A DNA stretch of 64,000 bases from Pseudomonas fluorescens (GCF_001648775.1 NZ_LVEJ01000010.1:558001-622000); one strand, 5' to 3'. Counted from the stretch's first letter, positions 44,672 through 53,344 are shown. The notes: generated by a model not told the origin, from the sequence alone. Program-made: numbers and translations.

Positions 44672-44712
44672 ACGACAAAGCCCTGATTATTCAGGGCTTT
44701 GTCGTTTCTGGG
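44672..44712 (+). terminator. Terminator of tRNA-Ser
   Basis: A 15-bp perfect stem (44672-44686 with 44691-44705) and TTAT loop, followed by TTCTGGGG. The remaining bases to 44929 show no gene. Confidence 0.8.
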
Positions 44713-44929
44713 GTTCTGGTTTTTTACTCTGCACGCATCATTCGTTTGCGCACCTTCTTCAAGGTGAAGACCAAGGGCTGCCCTTGCCAAAACTCCCTGT
44801 TTTTCTGCGTGGGCCTGATCAGGCCGGGACAACCGGCGCAGCGGGCTTTTTGATCCCCGTAAACCGAGATCCCTTCCTATGATCAAATTGCAGGAAAGCG
44901 CAAACGCCTTCCTTTAAGAACAGAAGAGT

Positions 44930-45328
44930 TCAACGATGGAATGTATCTGCCCCTGTCAGCATTGCACCCCACAGCTTATCGGGCTCATCTGCATCCTTTA
45001 CGTTTTCAGCCAATAGCCACATCGTCTTGATAATATCTTTGACACCACTACTCGTGTGCTGCCCCGACCAACTGGTCAACGAGCCATACTTGCCGAAATT
45101 CACAGTGAACGACAGCAAATCACCCGCGGCAAAGCCAACCAGATCAAAGTCTTCAGTAGGATTGGGTGTACCAACACCGGTCCTATATGTACCGATAACT
45201 TTGCCCGTGGCCGCATCCACGCGTAACTCCATTTCCGAATGAAGTTCATTGCGCCACTTGCCATTGAAATCTACAGCAGGTACGGCAGTCTCGACCGGGG
45301 TCGAAATAGTTGAAAAATGTCTTAACAT
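44930..45328 (-). CDS. Avidin-family biotin-binding protein
   Basis: 132 residues, no signal peptide. It aligns with streptavidin along the whole barrel. Ligand positions are N27 (N23), S31 (S27), Y48 (Y43), S83 (S88), T85 (T90), W87 (W92), W104 (W108), W120 (W120) and D128 (D128), streptavidin numbers in brackets. Substitutions are T50 for S45, T54 for N49 and F78 for W79. TSWSGQ and GADTF are the most recognisable motifs. It should bind biotin, probably as a multimer, and inside the cell unless exported by another route. GGAGG is before ATG. Confidence 0.85.
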   Translation of the reverse strand: MLRHFSTISTPVETAVPAVDFNGKWRNELHSEMELRVDAATGKVIGTYRTGVGTPNPTEDFDLVGFAAGDLLSFTVNFGKYGSLTSWSGQHTSSGVKDIIKTMWLLAENVKDADEPDKLWGAMLTGADTFHR

Positions 45329-45426
45329 GTTGCCTCCTTGCCCACTATTAATTGGACTGTGTTGCCGTAATCAGTACGAATCAAAAGGCTGTCTTCTGTA
45401 ATCGTCAGAACCGTCAATGCGGCCAC
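45322..45426 (-). CDS. Possible small ORF coupled to the avidin gene
   Basis: 34 codons from GTG 45426 to a TAA that overlaps the avidin ATG (ATGTTAA). The product would be a small beta-rich peptide (AALTVLTITEDSLLIRTDYG). There is no strong ribosome site. It may be a leader peptide for translational coupling or chance. Confidence 0.3.
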   Translation of the reverse strand: MAALTVLTITEDSLLIRTDYGNTVQLIVGKEATC

Positions 45427-45618
45427 CTTACGCTAGCTCAAATCGCCAGAGTTGCAAAAAACCGAAAACCCGCTCTACGGGTTGGCCTCAAGCGATGCAC
45501 TGCCTGCCATTCCCCCTTAAATTCTGGCTGAGTGAAAGTAGCTAAGCCCCCCCCCTGAAAACCGGGTAAATTCACGGCGAAAAAGGCGGCCAGATGTACT
45601 TTGAAGGATGAATCCTGA

Positions 45619-45828
45619 ATGCCGAAGAAACCACCATCCCCTAAAGACAACGCCACCGCAGCAGACATCGAGCGCTCGATCCAGGCCCTGAACAAAATGG
45701 CCGAACGCCTCTGGGGCGAAGGCCGAGAAGCCGAGGCCAAGGCCCTGCTCGATGCCCTGGATGCGTTGAACCGGGCGCTGGACCGAATCAGAATTGGCGA
45801 AAGTCGCAGGGTCGTGACGCTGCACTGA
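45619..45828 (+). CDS. Small hydrophilic hypothetical protein
   Basis: 69 residues, helical and charged, with DIERSIQALNKMAERLWGEGREAEAKALLDALDALNRALD. The N-terminus is proline- and lysine-rich. AAGGATG lies upstream of ATG. A hairpin at 45860-45880 follows. I do not recognise a family; the helices suggest a dimeric or partner-binding protein. Confidence 0.6.
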   Translation: MPKKPPSPKDNATAADIERSIQALNKMAERLWGEGREAEAKALLDALDALNRALDRIRIGESRRVVTLH

Positions 45829-45859
45829 AGAGTGGAATCTGGAACTGGCTCATGAATCA

Positions 45860-45880
45860 GCCGTGCCAACGTGGCACGGC
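45860..45880 (+). other. Hairpin without T-run
   Basis: GCCGTGCCA and TGGCACGGC with an ACG loop lie 32 bases after the small gene at 45619. A weak terminator or operator are both possible. Confidence 0.5.
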
Positions 45881-45895
45881 CAAGGATGAACGCTG

Positions 45896-46066
45896 ATGCG
45901 TGCGATAAAAACCTTCTTCGGTATTCTGTTGTTACTGTGCGGTTTCGACTTCACCTACGAAAAACCCCGCAGGGTTTTTACTGCGGGGTTCGTCAGGTTG
46001 TGCGTGGTGGTCGCTATTGCAGAGTTGCTGACGCTGCACATGATTTATTACGGTCCGACGCGTTAG
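45896..46066 (+). CDS. Possible small membrane protein
   Basis: 56 residues. A basic start (MRAIKT) and hydrophobic stretch FFGILLLLCGF, then YEKPRR, then a second helix CVVVAIAELLTLHMIYYG. AAGGA is nine bases before ATG. The sequence is protein-like, but it covers the probable terminator of the convergent cupin gene, so it is listed with low confidence. Confidence 0.35.
   Translation: MRAIKTFFGILLLLCGFDFTYEKPRRVFTAGFVRLCVVVAIAELLTLHMIYYGPTR
45959..45992 (-). terminator. Probable terminator of the cupin gene
   Basis: On the minus strand AACCCCGCA pairs with TGCGGGGTT (45982-45990 with 45963-45971), followed by TTTTTC. Confidence 0.6.
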
Positions 46067-46068
46067 CG

Positions 46069-46482
46069 CTACGGCTTGAGAATCAGCACCGGCTCACCCT
46101 TCTTGACGATGTAAGTCGCCAGCTCCGAGCCTTTGTCTGCGCCAACATTCTTCGCAACATGCGCCACCCCTTCCGGGATAAACAACGAATCCCCCGCCTT
46201 CAACGTGACCGGCGCCCTGCCCTCCATTTGATACTCGAACGTGCCGCTGATCACATAGGCGACTTCCACACCCGGATGAGCATGTCGGGGCGAGGTCACG
46301 CCCGGTTCGAAATCGACGCGCGCCTGAATCACCTCGCGCTCGGCGGTACCGAGGTCCTGACGAACCAGATCGGTGCGGCTCAAGCCTTGTTGCCAGCTCT
46401 TGGCCGGCGCATCAGCCGCGTGGGCGACGCCGATCATTGAAGCGAGTAGCGCAGCGCTGGCCAGTAACAGTGGACGAAGCAT
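46069..46482 (-). CDS. Exported cupin-domain protein
   Basis: 137 residues. Signal peptide 1-22 (GVAHAAD). The cupin barrel carries the metal motif SPRHAHPGVEVAYVISG, with two His and one Glu, and the second motif GDSLFIPEGVAHV. It is a small single-cupin of the kind often found near LysR regulators. The ligand or reaction is unknown. Confidence 0.88.
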   Translation of the reverse strand: MLRPLLLASAALLASMIGVAHAADAPAKSWQQGLSRTDLVRQDLGTAEREVIQARVDFEPGVTSPRHAHPGVEVAYVISGTFEYQMEGRAPVTLKAGDSLFIPEGVAHVAKNVGADKGSELATYIVKKGEPVLILKP

Positions 46483-46605
46483 GATGAAGCCCTCTCGAAC
46501 ATAGTGGTGTGGTGGCCTCTACTTTGAGCGGGGCATGTAGGAAGGATGTGTCGCAAAGCCTGAGTTTAGTGTTCACATGTGTATCCACGGCAGATAGATA
46601 CACGC

Positions 46606-47523
46606 TTATACAAAGGCTTTGCCGGCTGACGCCTGTGCCAACAGCCACGTTCTGAAGGCGACAATTTTCTTCGCCTGCGCCGTTTCATGAGGCGTCACCA
46701 GATAGAAACCCAGTTCATCTTTCAAACGCAGATCGAAGGGCACCACCAAACGCCCGGCCCGCAGATCGTCGTCGACATAGGTTGAACGGCCAATGCACAC
46801 GCCCTGCCCGTCAACCGCGGCCTGTACCGCCATCATCGCCAGATCAAAGGTCAGGCGCGAGCCGTCAGCGAGTTGCGGCGATTGACCCGCCGCACGTCGC
46901 CACGTGCCCCAGTCACTGGCCGTCACGCCACTGACTTGCAGCAGGGTGTGATTGGCCAGATCCGCCGGCGTGCTCAAGGTCTTTGCCAGTGCCGGACTGC
47001 ACACCGGAAAAATCTCATCCGACATCAGGAAATGGGCACGCAGTCCTTTCCAGTCGCCGCGCCCGTAACGAATCGCGGCATCGATCCCGCCCCGGCGAAA
47101 ATCCACCAATTCAGTGGACGCGCTGATGCGCACATCAATAGCGGGAAACGCCTGCTGAAAGGACGGCAATCGCGGCAACAACCATTTGGAGGCAACGGAG
47201 ACCAAGGTATTGATGGTCAACACACTGTTGTGGCGCGACTCCGATAACGCCTGCGTTGAATGGCGCAGTTCGTGGAACGCTGAGCGAATGCCGGGCCAAT
47301 ACGCCTGGCCGTCCTCAGTCAGCGCCAGCCCATCCTTGAGCCGCAGAAACAGACTCACGCCCAACTCCTCTTCGAGCCGACGGATCTGATGGCTGATAGC
47401 GGTTTGGGTGACATTCAGTTCTTCAGCGGCCTTGGTGAAACTCATATGCCGTGCGGCGCACTCAAAAGCTTTCAAGCCATTGAGCGAAGGAAGTCTGGCG
47501 ACCATGGCGAATCCATTACCCAT
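46606..47523 (-). CDS. LysR regulator, GcvA type
   Basis: 305 residues. The HTH is LPSLNGLKAFECAARHMSFTKAAEELNVTQTAISHQIRRLE, followed by LGVSLFLRLKDGLALTEDG. FRRGGIDAAIRYGRGDWKGL in the effector domain is GcvA-like. ATG 47505 is an alternative start. It is divergent from the glutathione transferase gene, 92 bases apart, and is its likely regulator. Confidence 0.9.
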   Translation of the reverse strand: MGNGFAMVARLPSLNGLKAFECAARHMSFTKAAEELNVTQTAISHQIRRLEEELGVSLFLRLKDGLALTEDGQAYWPGIRSAFHELRHSTQALSESRHNSVLTINTLVSVASKWLLPRLPSFQQAFPAIDVRISASTELVDFRRGGIDAAIRYGRGDWKGLRAHFLMSDEIFPVCSPALAKTLSTPADLANHTLLQVSGVTASDWGTWRRAAGQSPQLADGSRLTFDLAMMAVQAAVDGQGVCIGRSTYVDDDLRAGRLVVPFDLRLKDELGFYLVTPHETAQAKKIVAFRTWLLAQASAGKAFV

Positions 47524-47615
47524 GAGATTTTGTCATACGCTAGCACTGCAAATGACCTTTGCGAAGCCTTGCCGTGGCAATGGATGCTGACACCTCCTCA
47601 CCCACTGGAAGTGCC

Positions 47616-48227
47616 ATGAAACTGTATTTCGCCCCCATGACCTGCTCGCTGGCGCCGCACATTGTGCTGCGCGAATTGGGCCTGCCTTTCGAGCTGATTC
47701 GCGTCAACAACCAGAGCAAGCGCACGGCCGACGGGCAAGACTTTCGCACCATCAACCCCAAGGGTTACGTCGCTGCGCTGGTGCTGGATAACGGCGAAGT
47801 GCTGACAGAAGGCCCGGCAATCTTGCAGTTTCTCGTCGATCAGGTTGCCGAAAATGCGCTGGCGCCGGCACTCGGCAGTTGGGAGCGGACACGTTTGCAG
47901 GAGGACCTGAACTTCATCAGCACGGAAATTCATGGTGGTTGTGCACCGCTGTTCGATGCGCAGATCCCACAGGCGACCAAAACGATGTTCACCGACAAAC
48001 TGTTCAAGCGCCTGGACTACCTGAACCGCAGGCTGGTGGATCAGGACTATTTGCTGGGCACGTTCGGCGTCGCCGATGTCTATCTGTTCACCGTGCTGGG
48101 GTGGTTGCCAAATTTCAATATCGACTTGCAGGACTGGCCGGCGCTGGCCGCCCACTCGCGGCGGGTCGCCGCCCGCCCCAGTGTCCTTGCCGCCATAGCG
48201 GCTGAAGCGGCGACGCAGCCGGTTTGA
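47616..48227 (+). CDS. Glutathione S-transferase
   Basis: 203 residues from ATG 47616. The thioredoxin-like N-domain starts MKLYFAPMTCSLAPHIVLRE, where the TCSLAPH motif places a cysteine and serine as in beta-class enzymes. GEVLTEGPAILQFL is the glutathione-binding segment. The C-domain ends with the LLGTFGVADVYLFTVLGW motif. It probably detoxifies electrophiles in the cytoplasm. Confidence 0.9.
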   Translation: MKLYFAPMTCSLAPHIVLRELGLPFELIRVNNQSKRTADGQDFRTINPKGYVAALVLDNGEVLTEGPAILQFLVDQVAENALAPALGSWERTRLQEDLNFISTEIHGGCAPLFDAQIPQATKTMFTDKLFKRLDYLNRRLVDQDYLLGTFGVADVYLFTVLGWLPNFNIDLQDWPALAAHSRRVAARPSVLAAIAAEAATQPV

Positions 48228-48322
48228 TCAATCCCTAACAGACTGCCCGTGCGCAAACGGGCCATGTCGGCCCCGAAGCTGTAAACTGCCGCGATCTTTA
48301 CTCGCTCAAACAAGGGATCCGC

Positions 48323-48703
48323 ATGGCCAACCAAGACATCACTTTTACACCCGATCCGGACGCGGATTCGATTTCTTCGGACGTCACCACGTTCAACGGC
48401 ATCATGGTTTCCACCCAGATCCCGACCCGTGCCGATGGCAGCCTGGAACTGGGCGATATCACCTTGCAGAGCGAATGCACCCTGCAAGCATTGAAGGTGG
48501 CACTGGAGCGCGCCGGCAGCTCGATGGACCGCGTCATGCACCTGACCATTTACCTCACCGACATGGCCGATCGCGCCGCGTTCAACGAGGTTTACAAGCG
48601 TTTCTTTGCCAAGCCATGGCCGGTGCGTGCCGCAGTCGGCGTCGCCTCCCTGGCGGTTGAAGGCATGCGTGTGGAAGTGACCGCGATGGCGGCCAAGGCC
48701 TGA
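48323..48703 (+). CDS. RidA-family protein
   Basis: 126 residues. FNGIMVSTQIPTRADGSL, LERAGSSMDRVMHLTIYLTDM and PVRAAVGVASLAVEGMRVEV follow the RidA/YjgF pattern. These enzymes hydrolyse reactive enamine/imine intermediates. The arginine usually found in IGPYSQAVR-type sites is less evident here, so it may belong to a non-RidA subgroup (Rid2-7). AAGGGA is before ATG. Confidence 0.85.
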   Translation: MANQDITFTPDPDADSISSDVTTFNGIMVSTQIPTRADGSLELGDITLQSECTLQALKVALERAGSSMDRVMHLTIYLTDMADRAAFNEVYKRFFAKPWPVRAAVGVASLAVEGMRVEVTAMAAKA

Positions 48704-48719
48704 CTTCACACCGCAAAAC

Positions 48720-48813
48720 CCTGTGGGAGCGAGCCTGCTCGCGAAGGCTTCAGTTCAGGCACCATTGATGCTGAATGTGATGGCCCCTTCGCGAGCAGGC
48801 TCGCTCCCACAAG
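48720..48813. repeat. REP pair
   Basis: GTGGGAGCGAGCCTGCTCGC at 48723 and complement ending 48810. Confidence 0.95.
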
Positions 48814-48915
48814 GGGTTGTGCGGTGTCAGTTGCCATCGGGCAGCACAGGCGTGCCGGGCGCGCGTTTCACGGGTAGAATGCGCGGCTAACCGTGACAGC
48901 CTGACTAAAAAAACT

Positions 48916-50904
48916 ATGTCCTTGCCCAAGCATCATCTGGAATTGCTCAGCCCTGCCCGCGATGTCGCCATCGCCCGCGAGGCGATCCTGCACGGCGCCG
49001 ACGCCGTGTACATCGGCGGCCCGAGCTTCGGCGCGCGCCACAACGCCTGCAACGAAGTCAGCGAAATCGCCGAACTGGTGGAATTCGCCCGCAAGTATCA
49101 CGCGCGCATTTTCACCACCATCAACACCATCCTGCACGACAACGAACTGGAGCCGGCGCGCAAGCTGATCCATCAGTTGTACGACGCCGGTGTCGACGCG
49201 CTGATCGTTCAGGATCTGGGCGTGATGGAGCTGGACATTCCGCCGATCGAGCTGCACGCCTCGACCCAGACCGACATCCGCACCCTTGAGCGGGCGAAGT
49301 TCCTCGATCAGGCCGGTTTCTCGCAGTTGGTCTTGGCCCGAGAGCTGAACCTGCAAGAGATTCGCGCCATCGCCGACGAAACCGACGCCGCCATCGAGTT
49401 CTTTATCCATGGCGCGTTGTGCGTGGCCTTCTCCGGCCAGTGCAACATCTCCCACGCGCAAACCGGGCGCAGCGCCAACCGTGGCGACTGCTCGCAAGCC
49501 TGCCGTTTGCCGTACACCCTGAAAGATGAAAAGGGTGGCGTGATCGCCTACGAAAAACACCTGCTGTCGATGAAAGACAACAACCAGAGCGCCAACATCC
49601 GCGCGCTGGTCGAAGCCGGTGTGCGTTCGTTCAAGATCGAAGGTCGCTACAAGGACATGGGCTATGTGAAGAACATCACCGCCTATTACCGCCAGCGCCT
49701 CGACGACGTGCTCGAAGACCGCCCGGACCTGGCCCGCGCTTCAAGCGGCCGCACCGCGCACTTCTTCCTGCCTGATCCAGAAAAAACCTTCCACCGTGGC
49801 AGCACCGACTACTTCGTCACCGATCGCAAGATCGACATCGGCGCTTTCGACTCGCCGACCTTCACCGGTTTGCCAGTGGGCACCGTCGAGAAAGTCGGCA
49901 AGCGCGACATGCAGGTTGTCACGCAAGAGCCGCTGTCCAACGGCGATGGCCTTAACGTGCTGGTCAAACGCGAAGTGGTCGGTTTCCGCGCCAACATCGC
50001 TGAAGCCAAAGGCGAGTTCGAAGAAGACGGCGAGAAGCGCTATCGCTACCGCGTCGAGCCGAACGAAATGCCCGAAGGCCTGTTCAAGCTGCGCCCGAAC
50101 CACCCGTTGAATCGCAACCTCGATCACAACTGGCAACAGGCGCTGCAAAAGACCTCGTCCGAGCGTCGCGTGGCCCTCAGCTGGCTCGCACGTCTGCGTG
50201 AAGAACAGCTGGAAGTCACCGCCACCAGTGAAGAAGGCATCAGCGCCAGCGTCACCCTGCCCGGTCCGTTCGGTGTGGCCAACAAGCCTGAACAGGCGCT
50301 GGAGCAATTGCGCGATCTGCTCGGCCAGCTCGGCACCACGCAGTACCACGCCACCGACATCAAGCTGGATGCGCCAGAGGCGTTCTTCATCCCCAACTCG
50401 CAGCTCAAAGCCCTGCGCCGTGAAGTGATCGAGAACCTGACCGCCGCCCGTGTCGCTGCGCACCCGCGTGGCGGCCGTAAAGCCGAAACCAGTCCGCCGC
50501 CGGTGTATCCGGATTCGCACCTGACCTTCCTCGCCAACGTCTACAACCAGAAGGCCCGCGACTTCTACCACCGTCACGGCGTGAAGCTGATCGACGCAGC
50601 GTACGAAGCGCACGAAGAGCCCGGCGAAGTGCCGGTGATGATCACCAAGCACTGCCTGCGCTTCTCCTTCAACCTGTGCCCGAAACAGGCGAAAGGCGTG
50701 ACCGGTGTGCGCACCAAGGTTGCACCGATGCAGTTGATCCACGGCGATGAAGTGCTGACGCTGAAGTTCGATTGCAAACCGTGCGAGATGCACATCATCG
50801 GCAAGATGAAAGGCCACATCCTCAACCTGCCGCAACCGGGCAGCGTGGTCGGCCATATCAGCCCCGAAGACCTGATGAAAACCATTCCGCGCGCACCGCA
50901 CTGA
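48916..50904 (+). CDS. rlhA: U32-family 23S rRNA C2501 hydroxylase RlhA (YdcP type)
   Basis: 662 residues from ATG 48916. LELLSPARDVAIAREAILHGADAVYIGG opens the U32 barrel, and ELHASTQTDI and FIHGALCVAFSGQCNIS follow. The cluster cysteines appear in GALCVAFSGQC, GDCSQACRLP and NLCPKQAKG. KFDCKPCEMHIIGKMKGHIL is the usual C-terminal end. RlhA hydroxylates C2501 of 23S rRNA. The long size matches the two-domain form of gamma-proteobacteria. Confidence 0.9.
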   Translation: MSLPKHHLELLSPARDVAIAREAILHGADAVYIGGPSFGARHNACNEVSEIAELVEFARKYHARIFTTINTILHDNELEPARKLIHQLYDAGVDALIVQDLGVMELDIPPIELHASTQTDIRTLERAKFLDQAGFSQLVLARELNLQEIRAIADETDAAIEFFIHGALCVAFSGQCNISHAQTGRSANRGDCSQACRLPYTLKDEKGGVIAYEKHLLSMKDNNQSANIRALVEAGVRSFKIEGRYKDMGYVKNITAYYRQRLDDVLEDRPDLARASSGRTAHFFLPDPEKTFHRGSTDYFVTDRKIDIGAFDSPTFTGLPVGTVEKVGKRDMQVVTQEPLSNGDGLNVLVKREVVGFRANIAEAKGEFEEDGEKRYRYRVEPNEMPEGLFKLRPNHPLNRNLDHNWQQALQKTSSERRVALSWLARLREEQLEVTATSEEGISASVTLPGPFGVANKPEQALEQLRDLLGQLGTTQYHATDIKLDAPEAFFIPNSQLKALRREVIENLTAARVAAHPRGGRKAETSPPPVYPDSHLTFLANVYNQKARDFYHRHGVKLIDAAYEAHEEPGEVPVMITKHCLRFSFNLCPKQAKGVTGVRTKVAPMQLIHGDEVLTLKFDCKPCEMHIIGKMKGHILNLPQPGSVVGHISPEDLMKTIPRAPH

Positions 50905-50975
50905 GTGGTTGGCGAGTACGGTGCTTCGGCGCCGTACTCGCCCGCCCTTCTGCGAATACACCAAATCGCAGGCAT

Positions 50976-51013
50976 AAAAAAACGCCAACTTCTTGCGAAG
51001 TTGGCGTTTTTTT
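50976..51013. terminator. Strong bidirectional terminator
   Basis: AACGCCAACTTC and GAAGTTGGCGTT arms with TTGC loop flanked by runs of A and T. It serves rlhA and, on the other strand, tRNA-Gln. Confidence 0.95.
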
Positions 51014-51019
51014 CGAATA

Positions 51020-51094
51020 TGGCAGGGGCGGCTGGATTCGAACCAACGCATGGCAGGATCAAAACCTGCTGCCTTACCGCTTGGCGACGCCCCT
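51020..51094 (-). tRNA. tRNA-Gln (anticodon TTG)
   Basis: 75 bases with encoded CCA. The acceptor pairs AGGGGCG with CGCCCCT. The anticodon loop reads TTTTGAT with TTG in the middle, and the T loop is TTCGAAT. Confidence 0.93.
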
Positions 51095-51413
51095 ACTGCT
51101 CTGTACAGCTACTTCGTTAGGTTCGCTGTGAGAACGGGGCGCAATTTACCAAGGTTTTTTGGCTTTGGGAAGCGCGAAGTGAAATATTTTTTGTTTTAAA
51201 ACAGCTACTTATTATTTTGGCCTGAATCAGGCCCATGCCGAGTCGGTTTCGCCGCCGTGTATCACACTGTGTACGAACCCCGCCGCGACACATCGACTTT
51301 CAACAAAGCCGTTTTACGACACAGGCCAGATACGTCCCTACGCTCTAATGCACTCAAGGTTTCAGGTGTTCATTCAGAACCCTTGGCCAAAGGCTCGCAA
51401 AGGAGACGTCACC
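51095..51413. other. Intergenic region, promoters expected
   Basis: About 320 bases without a gene. It is AT-rich at 51179-51215 (upstream of tRNA-Gln on the minus strand). I see no clear promoter boxes or operator. Confidence 0.5.
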
Positions 51414-52442
51414 ATGAAAAAGGCACTGCACACCCGCAACACCGCGTTCGGTTTGTCGATTCTGGCTTTGTCGTTGTTCGGCGCTTTTGGCAGCGCTCAG
51501 GCGCAAACCGCTGAACCTTCCGCCGTCAGTTATTCCGCGCCCTCGCCTTTCGGCCCGCTCAAGCATGTTAAGGCCGGCGTGCTCGACGTAGCCTACGCCG
51601 AAACCGGCCCTGCGAATGGCCCGGTGGTGATCTTGCTGCACGGCTGGCCCTACGACATTCACAGCTACGACGAAGTCGCGCCGTTGCTTGCGGCAAAGGG
51701 TTATCGGGTGTTGATGCCTTATGCGCGGGGTTATGGCGATACGCAGTTCCTCTCCAAAGACACCCTGCGCAACGGTCAACCGGCGGCGCTGGCCAGTGAC
51801 GTCATCGACTTCATGGATGCGTTGAAGATCAAGCAAGCGGTGCTCGGCGGTTATGACTGGGGCGCGCGTTCGGCGGATATCGTTTCGGCGCTGTGGCCAG
51901 AACGAGTGAAGGCGCTGGTCTCGGTCAGCGGTTACCTGATCGGCAATCAGGCTGCCGGGCAGAACCCGCTGCCGCCCAAGGCGGAATTGCAGTGGTGGTA
52001 TCAGTTCTACTTCGCGACCGACCGTGGTCGTGCCGGCTATGCGAAGAACACCCACGACTTCGCCAAGCTGATATGGCAAACCGCTTCGCCGCAATGGAAG
52101 TTTGATGACGCCACGTTCGACCGCAGTGCCAAGGCGCTGGAGAACCCGGATCACGTCGACATCACCGTGTTCAATTATCGCTGGCGTCTGGGTCTGGTAC
52201 AGGGTGAGGACAAATATGCGGCGCTGGAGCAGAAGCTCGCCACCGCCCCGTCGATCAGCGTGCCGACCATTACCCTTGAAGGCGACGCCAACGGTGCGCC
52301 GCACCCGGCGCCGGAGGATTATGCCAAGCGCTTTACTGGCAAGTATCAGTTTCGTTTGATCAATGGCGGGATTGGCCACAACTTGCCGCAGGAAGATCCG
52401 CAGGCGTTTGCCAAGGCTGTGATTGATGCGGATCACCTGTAG
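51414..52442 (+). CDS. Exported alpha/beta hydrolase, epoxide hydrolase type
   Basis: 342 residues from ATG 51414 with AAAGGAG. Signal peptide 1-30 ends AQAQT. The HGWPYD oxyanion motif, the nucleophile elbow GGYDWGARSAD with Asp as nucleophile, and the final His in GGIGHNLPQ fit epoxide hydrolases and haloalkane dehalogenases rather than esterases. It should act in the periplasm. The substrate is unknown. Confidence 0.88.
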   Translation: MKKALHTRNTAFGLSILALSLFGAFGSAQAQTAEPSAVSYSAPSPFGPLKHVKAGVLDVAYAETGPANGPVVILLHGWPYDIHSYDEVAPLLAAKGYRVLMPYARGYGDTQFLSKDTLRNGQPAALASDVIDFMDALKIKQAVLGGYDWGARSADIVSALWPERVKALVSVSGYLIGNQAAGQNPLPPKAELQWWYQFYFATDRGRAGYAKNTHDFAKLIWQTASPQWKFDDATFDRSAKALENPDHVDITVFNYRWRLGLVQGEDKYAALEQKLATAPSISVPTITLEGDANGAPHPAPEDYAKRFTGKYQFRLINGGIGHNLPQEDPQAFAKAVIDADHL

Positions 52443-52445
52443 AAA

Positions 52446-52482
52446 CAAAAAAGCAGTCAGCCCGCAAAGGCTGACTGCTTGA
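52446..52482. terminator. Terminator between hydrolase and DUF6124 genes
   Basis: AAGCAGTCAGCC and GGCTGACTGCTT arms (12 bp) lie between convergent genes. The T-run is on the minus strand, so it mainly ends the DUF6124 pair. Confidence 0.88.
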
Positions 52483-52496
52483 TCATCAACGTGTGA

Positions 52497-52853
52497 TTAC
52501 TCGGTTGGCACAACCAGATCCAACGCCTTGTTCACCGCCAACTCCCCCAACATGACCACTTGCGCAATACCCAGCAGCGTATGGCGGTTTGATCCCTCCA
52601 GCACCCCGGCAAAATTGCCGAGCATGACCGTGGCAGACGCGAGGGAACCACTGGCATTGCTCAGCAAGGACTCGGCGTCGGATTGCGGGTTAACCATGAA
52701 CATCGTACTGGGCGTGTAGGGTGTGGCCATGATCGCGGCAGGCAACAGGTAATGGTCGAGCGCACGCTCTGCCGCTTCGTGAAGCTTTCTTGAATTGGGC
52801 GATGCGTACGGGGACACCAGGTCTGTGACCGGTGGTTCGGGTGGTTGGGACAT
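52497..52853 (-). CDS. DUF6124-type small protein
   Basis: 118 residues from ATG 52853. PEPPVTDLVSPYASPNSRKLHEAAERALDHYL and LLGIAQVVMLGELAVNKALD are shared with the other two copies. A short central variable part contains the Met/Pro-rich ATPYTPSTMFMVNPQ. There is no signal peptide. The function is unknown. It lies 119 bases after the next DUF6124 gene on the same strand. Confidence 0.8.
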   Translation of the reverse strand: MSQPPEPPVTDLVSPYASPNSRKLHEAAERALDHYLLPAAIMATPYTPSTMFMVNPQSDAESLLSNASGSLASATVMLGNFAGVLEGSNRHTLLGIAQVVMLGELAVNKALDLVVPTE

Positions 52854-52972
52854 CAGCTGAAACTCCAGACAAAAACCGTTTGCGGTTCTTTGATAGAAGG
52901 CGTGAAGCGTCGCGATCGCGGACGCTTGCGTGCAAATGAGGGCGCGCGCGCCCTCACCCATCTACACCGCGA

Positions 52973-53338
52973 CTAGTGCGGCAAGCGCTGGTTATCCAGG
53001 ACTCGACCGACCACCAGCTCGCTGAGCATGATCACCTGTTGCAGGATCAGCATCTTTTTGCGCTGTGAAGGGTCAATCGAATCGGCGAGATCTCGGGCCA
53101 TGTCACTGGCCGAGGACAGGGTTTCGGTCGCTTCGACGAGCAACGTTTCGTTATCCACTGTGGGGTCGATGAGGTAGATCTTGCCGGTCTTGCGGGTGGG
53201 TATTGAAGTCTTCTGCGCGGAAGGATTGAGGTAGAAATTGATCGCGCGTTCGGTGGCCTCTTTGATGTTTCGAGGTTCGAGTGCGGCGTCGTAGGGGATT
53301 GGATCGGCTTCTGGCGGGTTTGGCGTAATTTTGAACAT
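52973..53338 (-). CDS. DUF6124-type small protein
   Basis: 121 residues from ATG 53338. TPNPPEADPIPYDAALEPRN, IKEATERAINFYLNPSAQ and LILQQVIMLSELVVGRVLDN show the family pattern: Pro-rich start, amphipathic helix, variable middle, hydrophobic C-terminal helix. The upstream 270 bases hold the conserved structured leader. Its function is unknown. Confidence 0.8.
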   Translation of the reverse strand: MFKITPNPPEADPIPYDAALEPRNIKEATERAINFYLNPSAQKTSIPTRKTGKIYLIDPTVDNETLLVEATETLSSASDMARDLADSIDPSQRKKMLILQQVIMLSELVVGRVLDNQRLPH

Positions 53339-53344
53339 AGATGA

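Noticed and set aside
44576-44930. tRNA-Ser as integration site of a genomic island
   Set aside because: No integrase and no direct repeat of the tRNA 3' end were seen downstream; a strong terminator follows at once.
45438-45869. 143-codon minus-strand frame over the C tract
   Set aside because: Low-complexity translation (Arg/Ser/Ala) and no ribosome site; the plus-strand small gene explains the region better.
51250-51280. Near palindrome TCACACTGTGTA before the hydrolase gene as an operator
   Set aside because: The arms do not pair fully and there is no second site; too weak to call.
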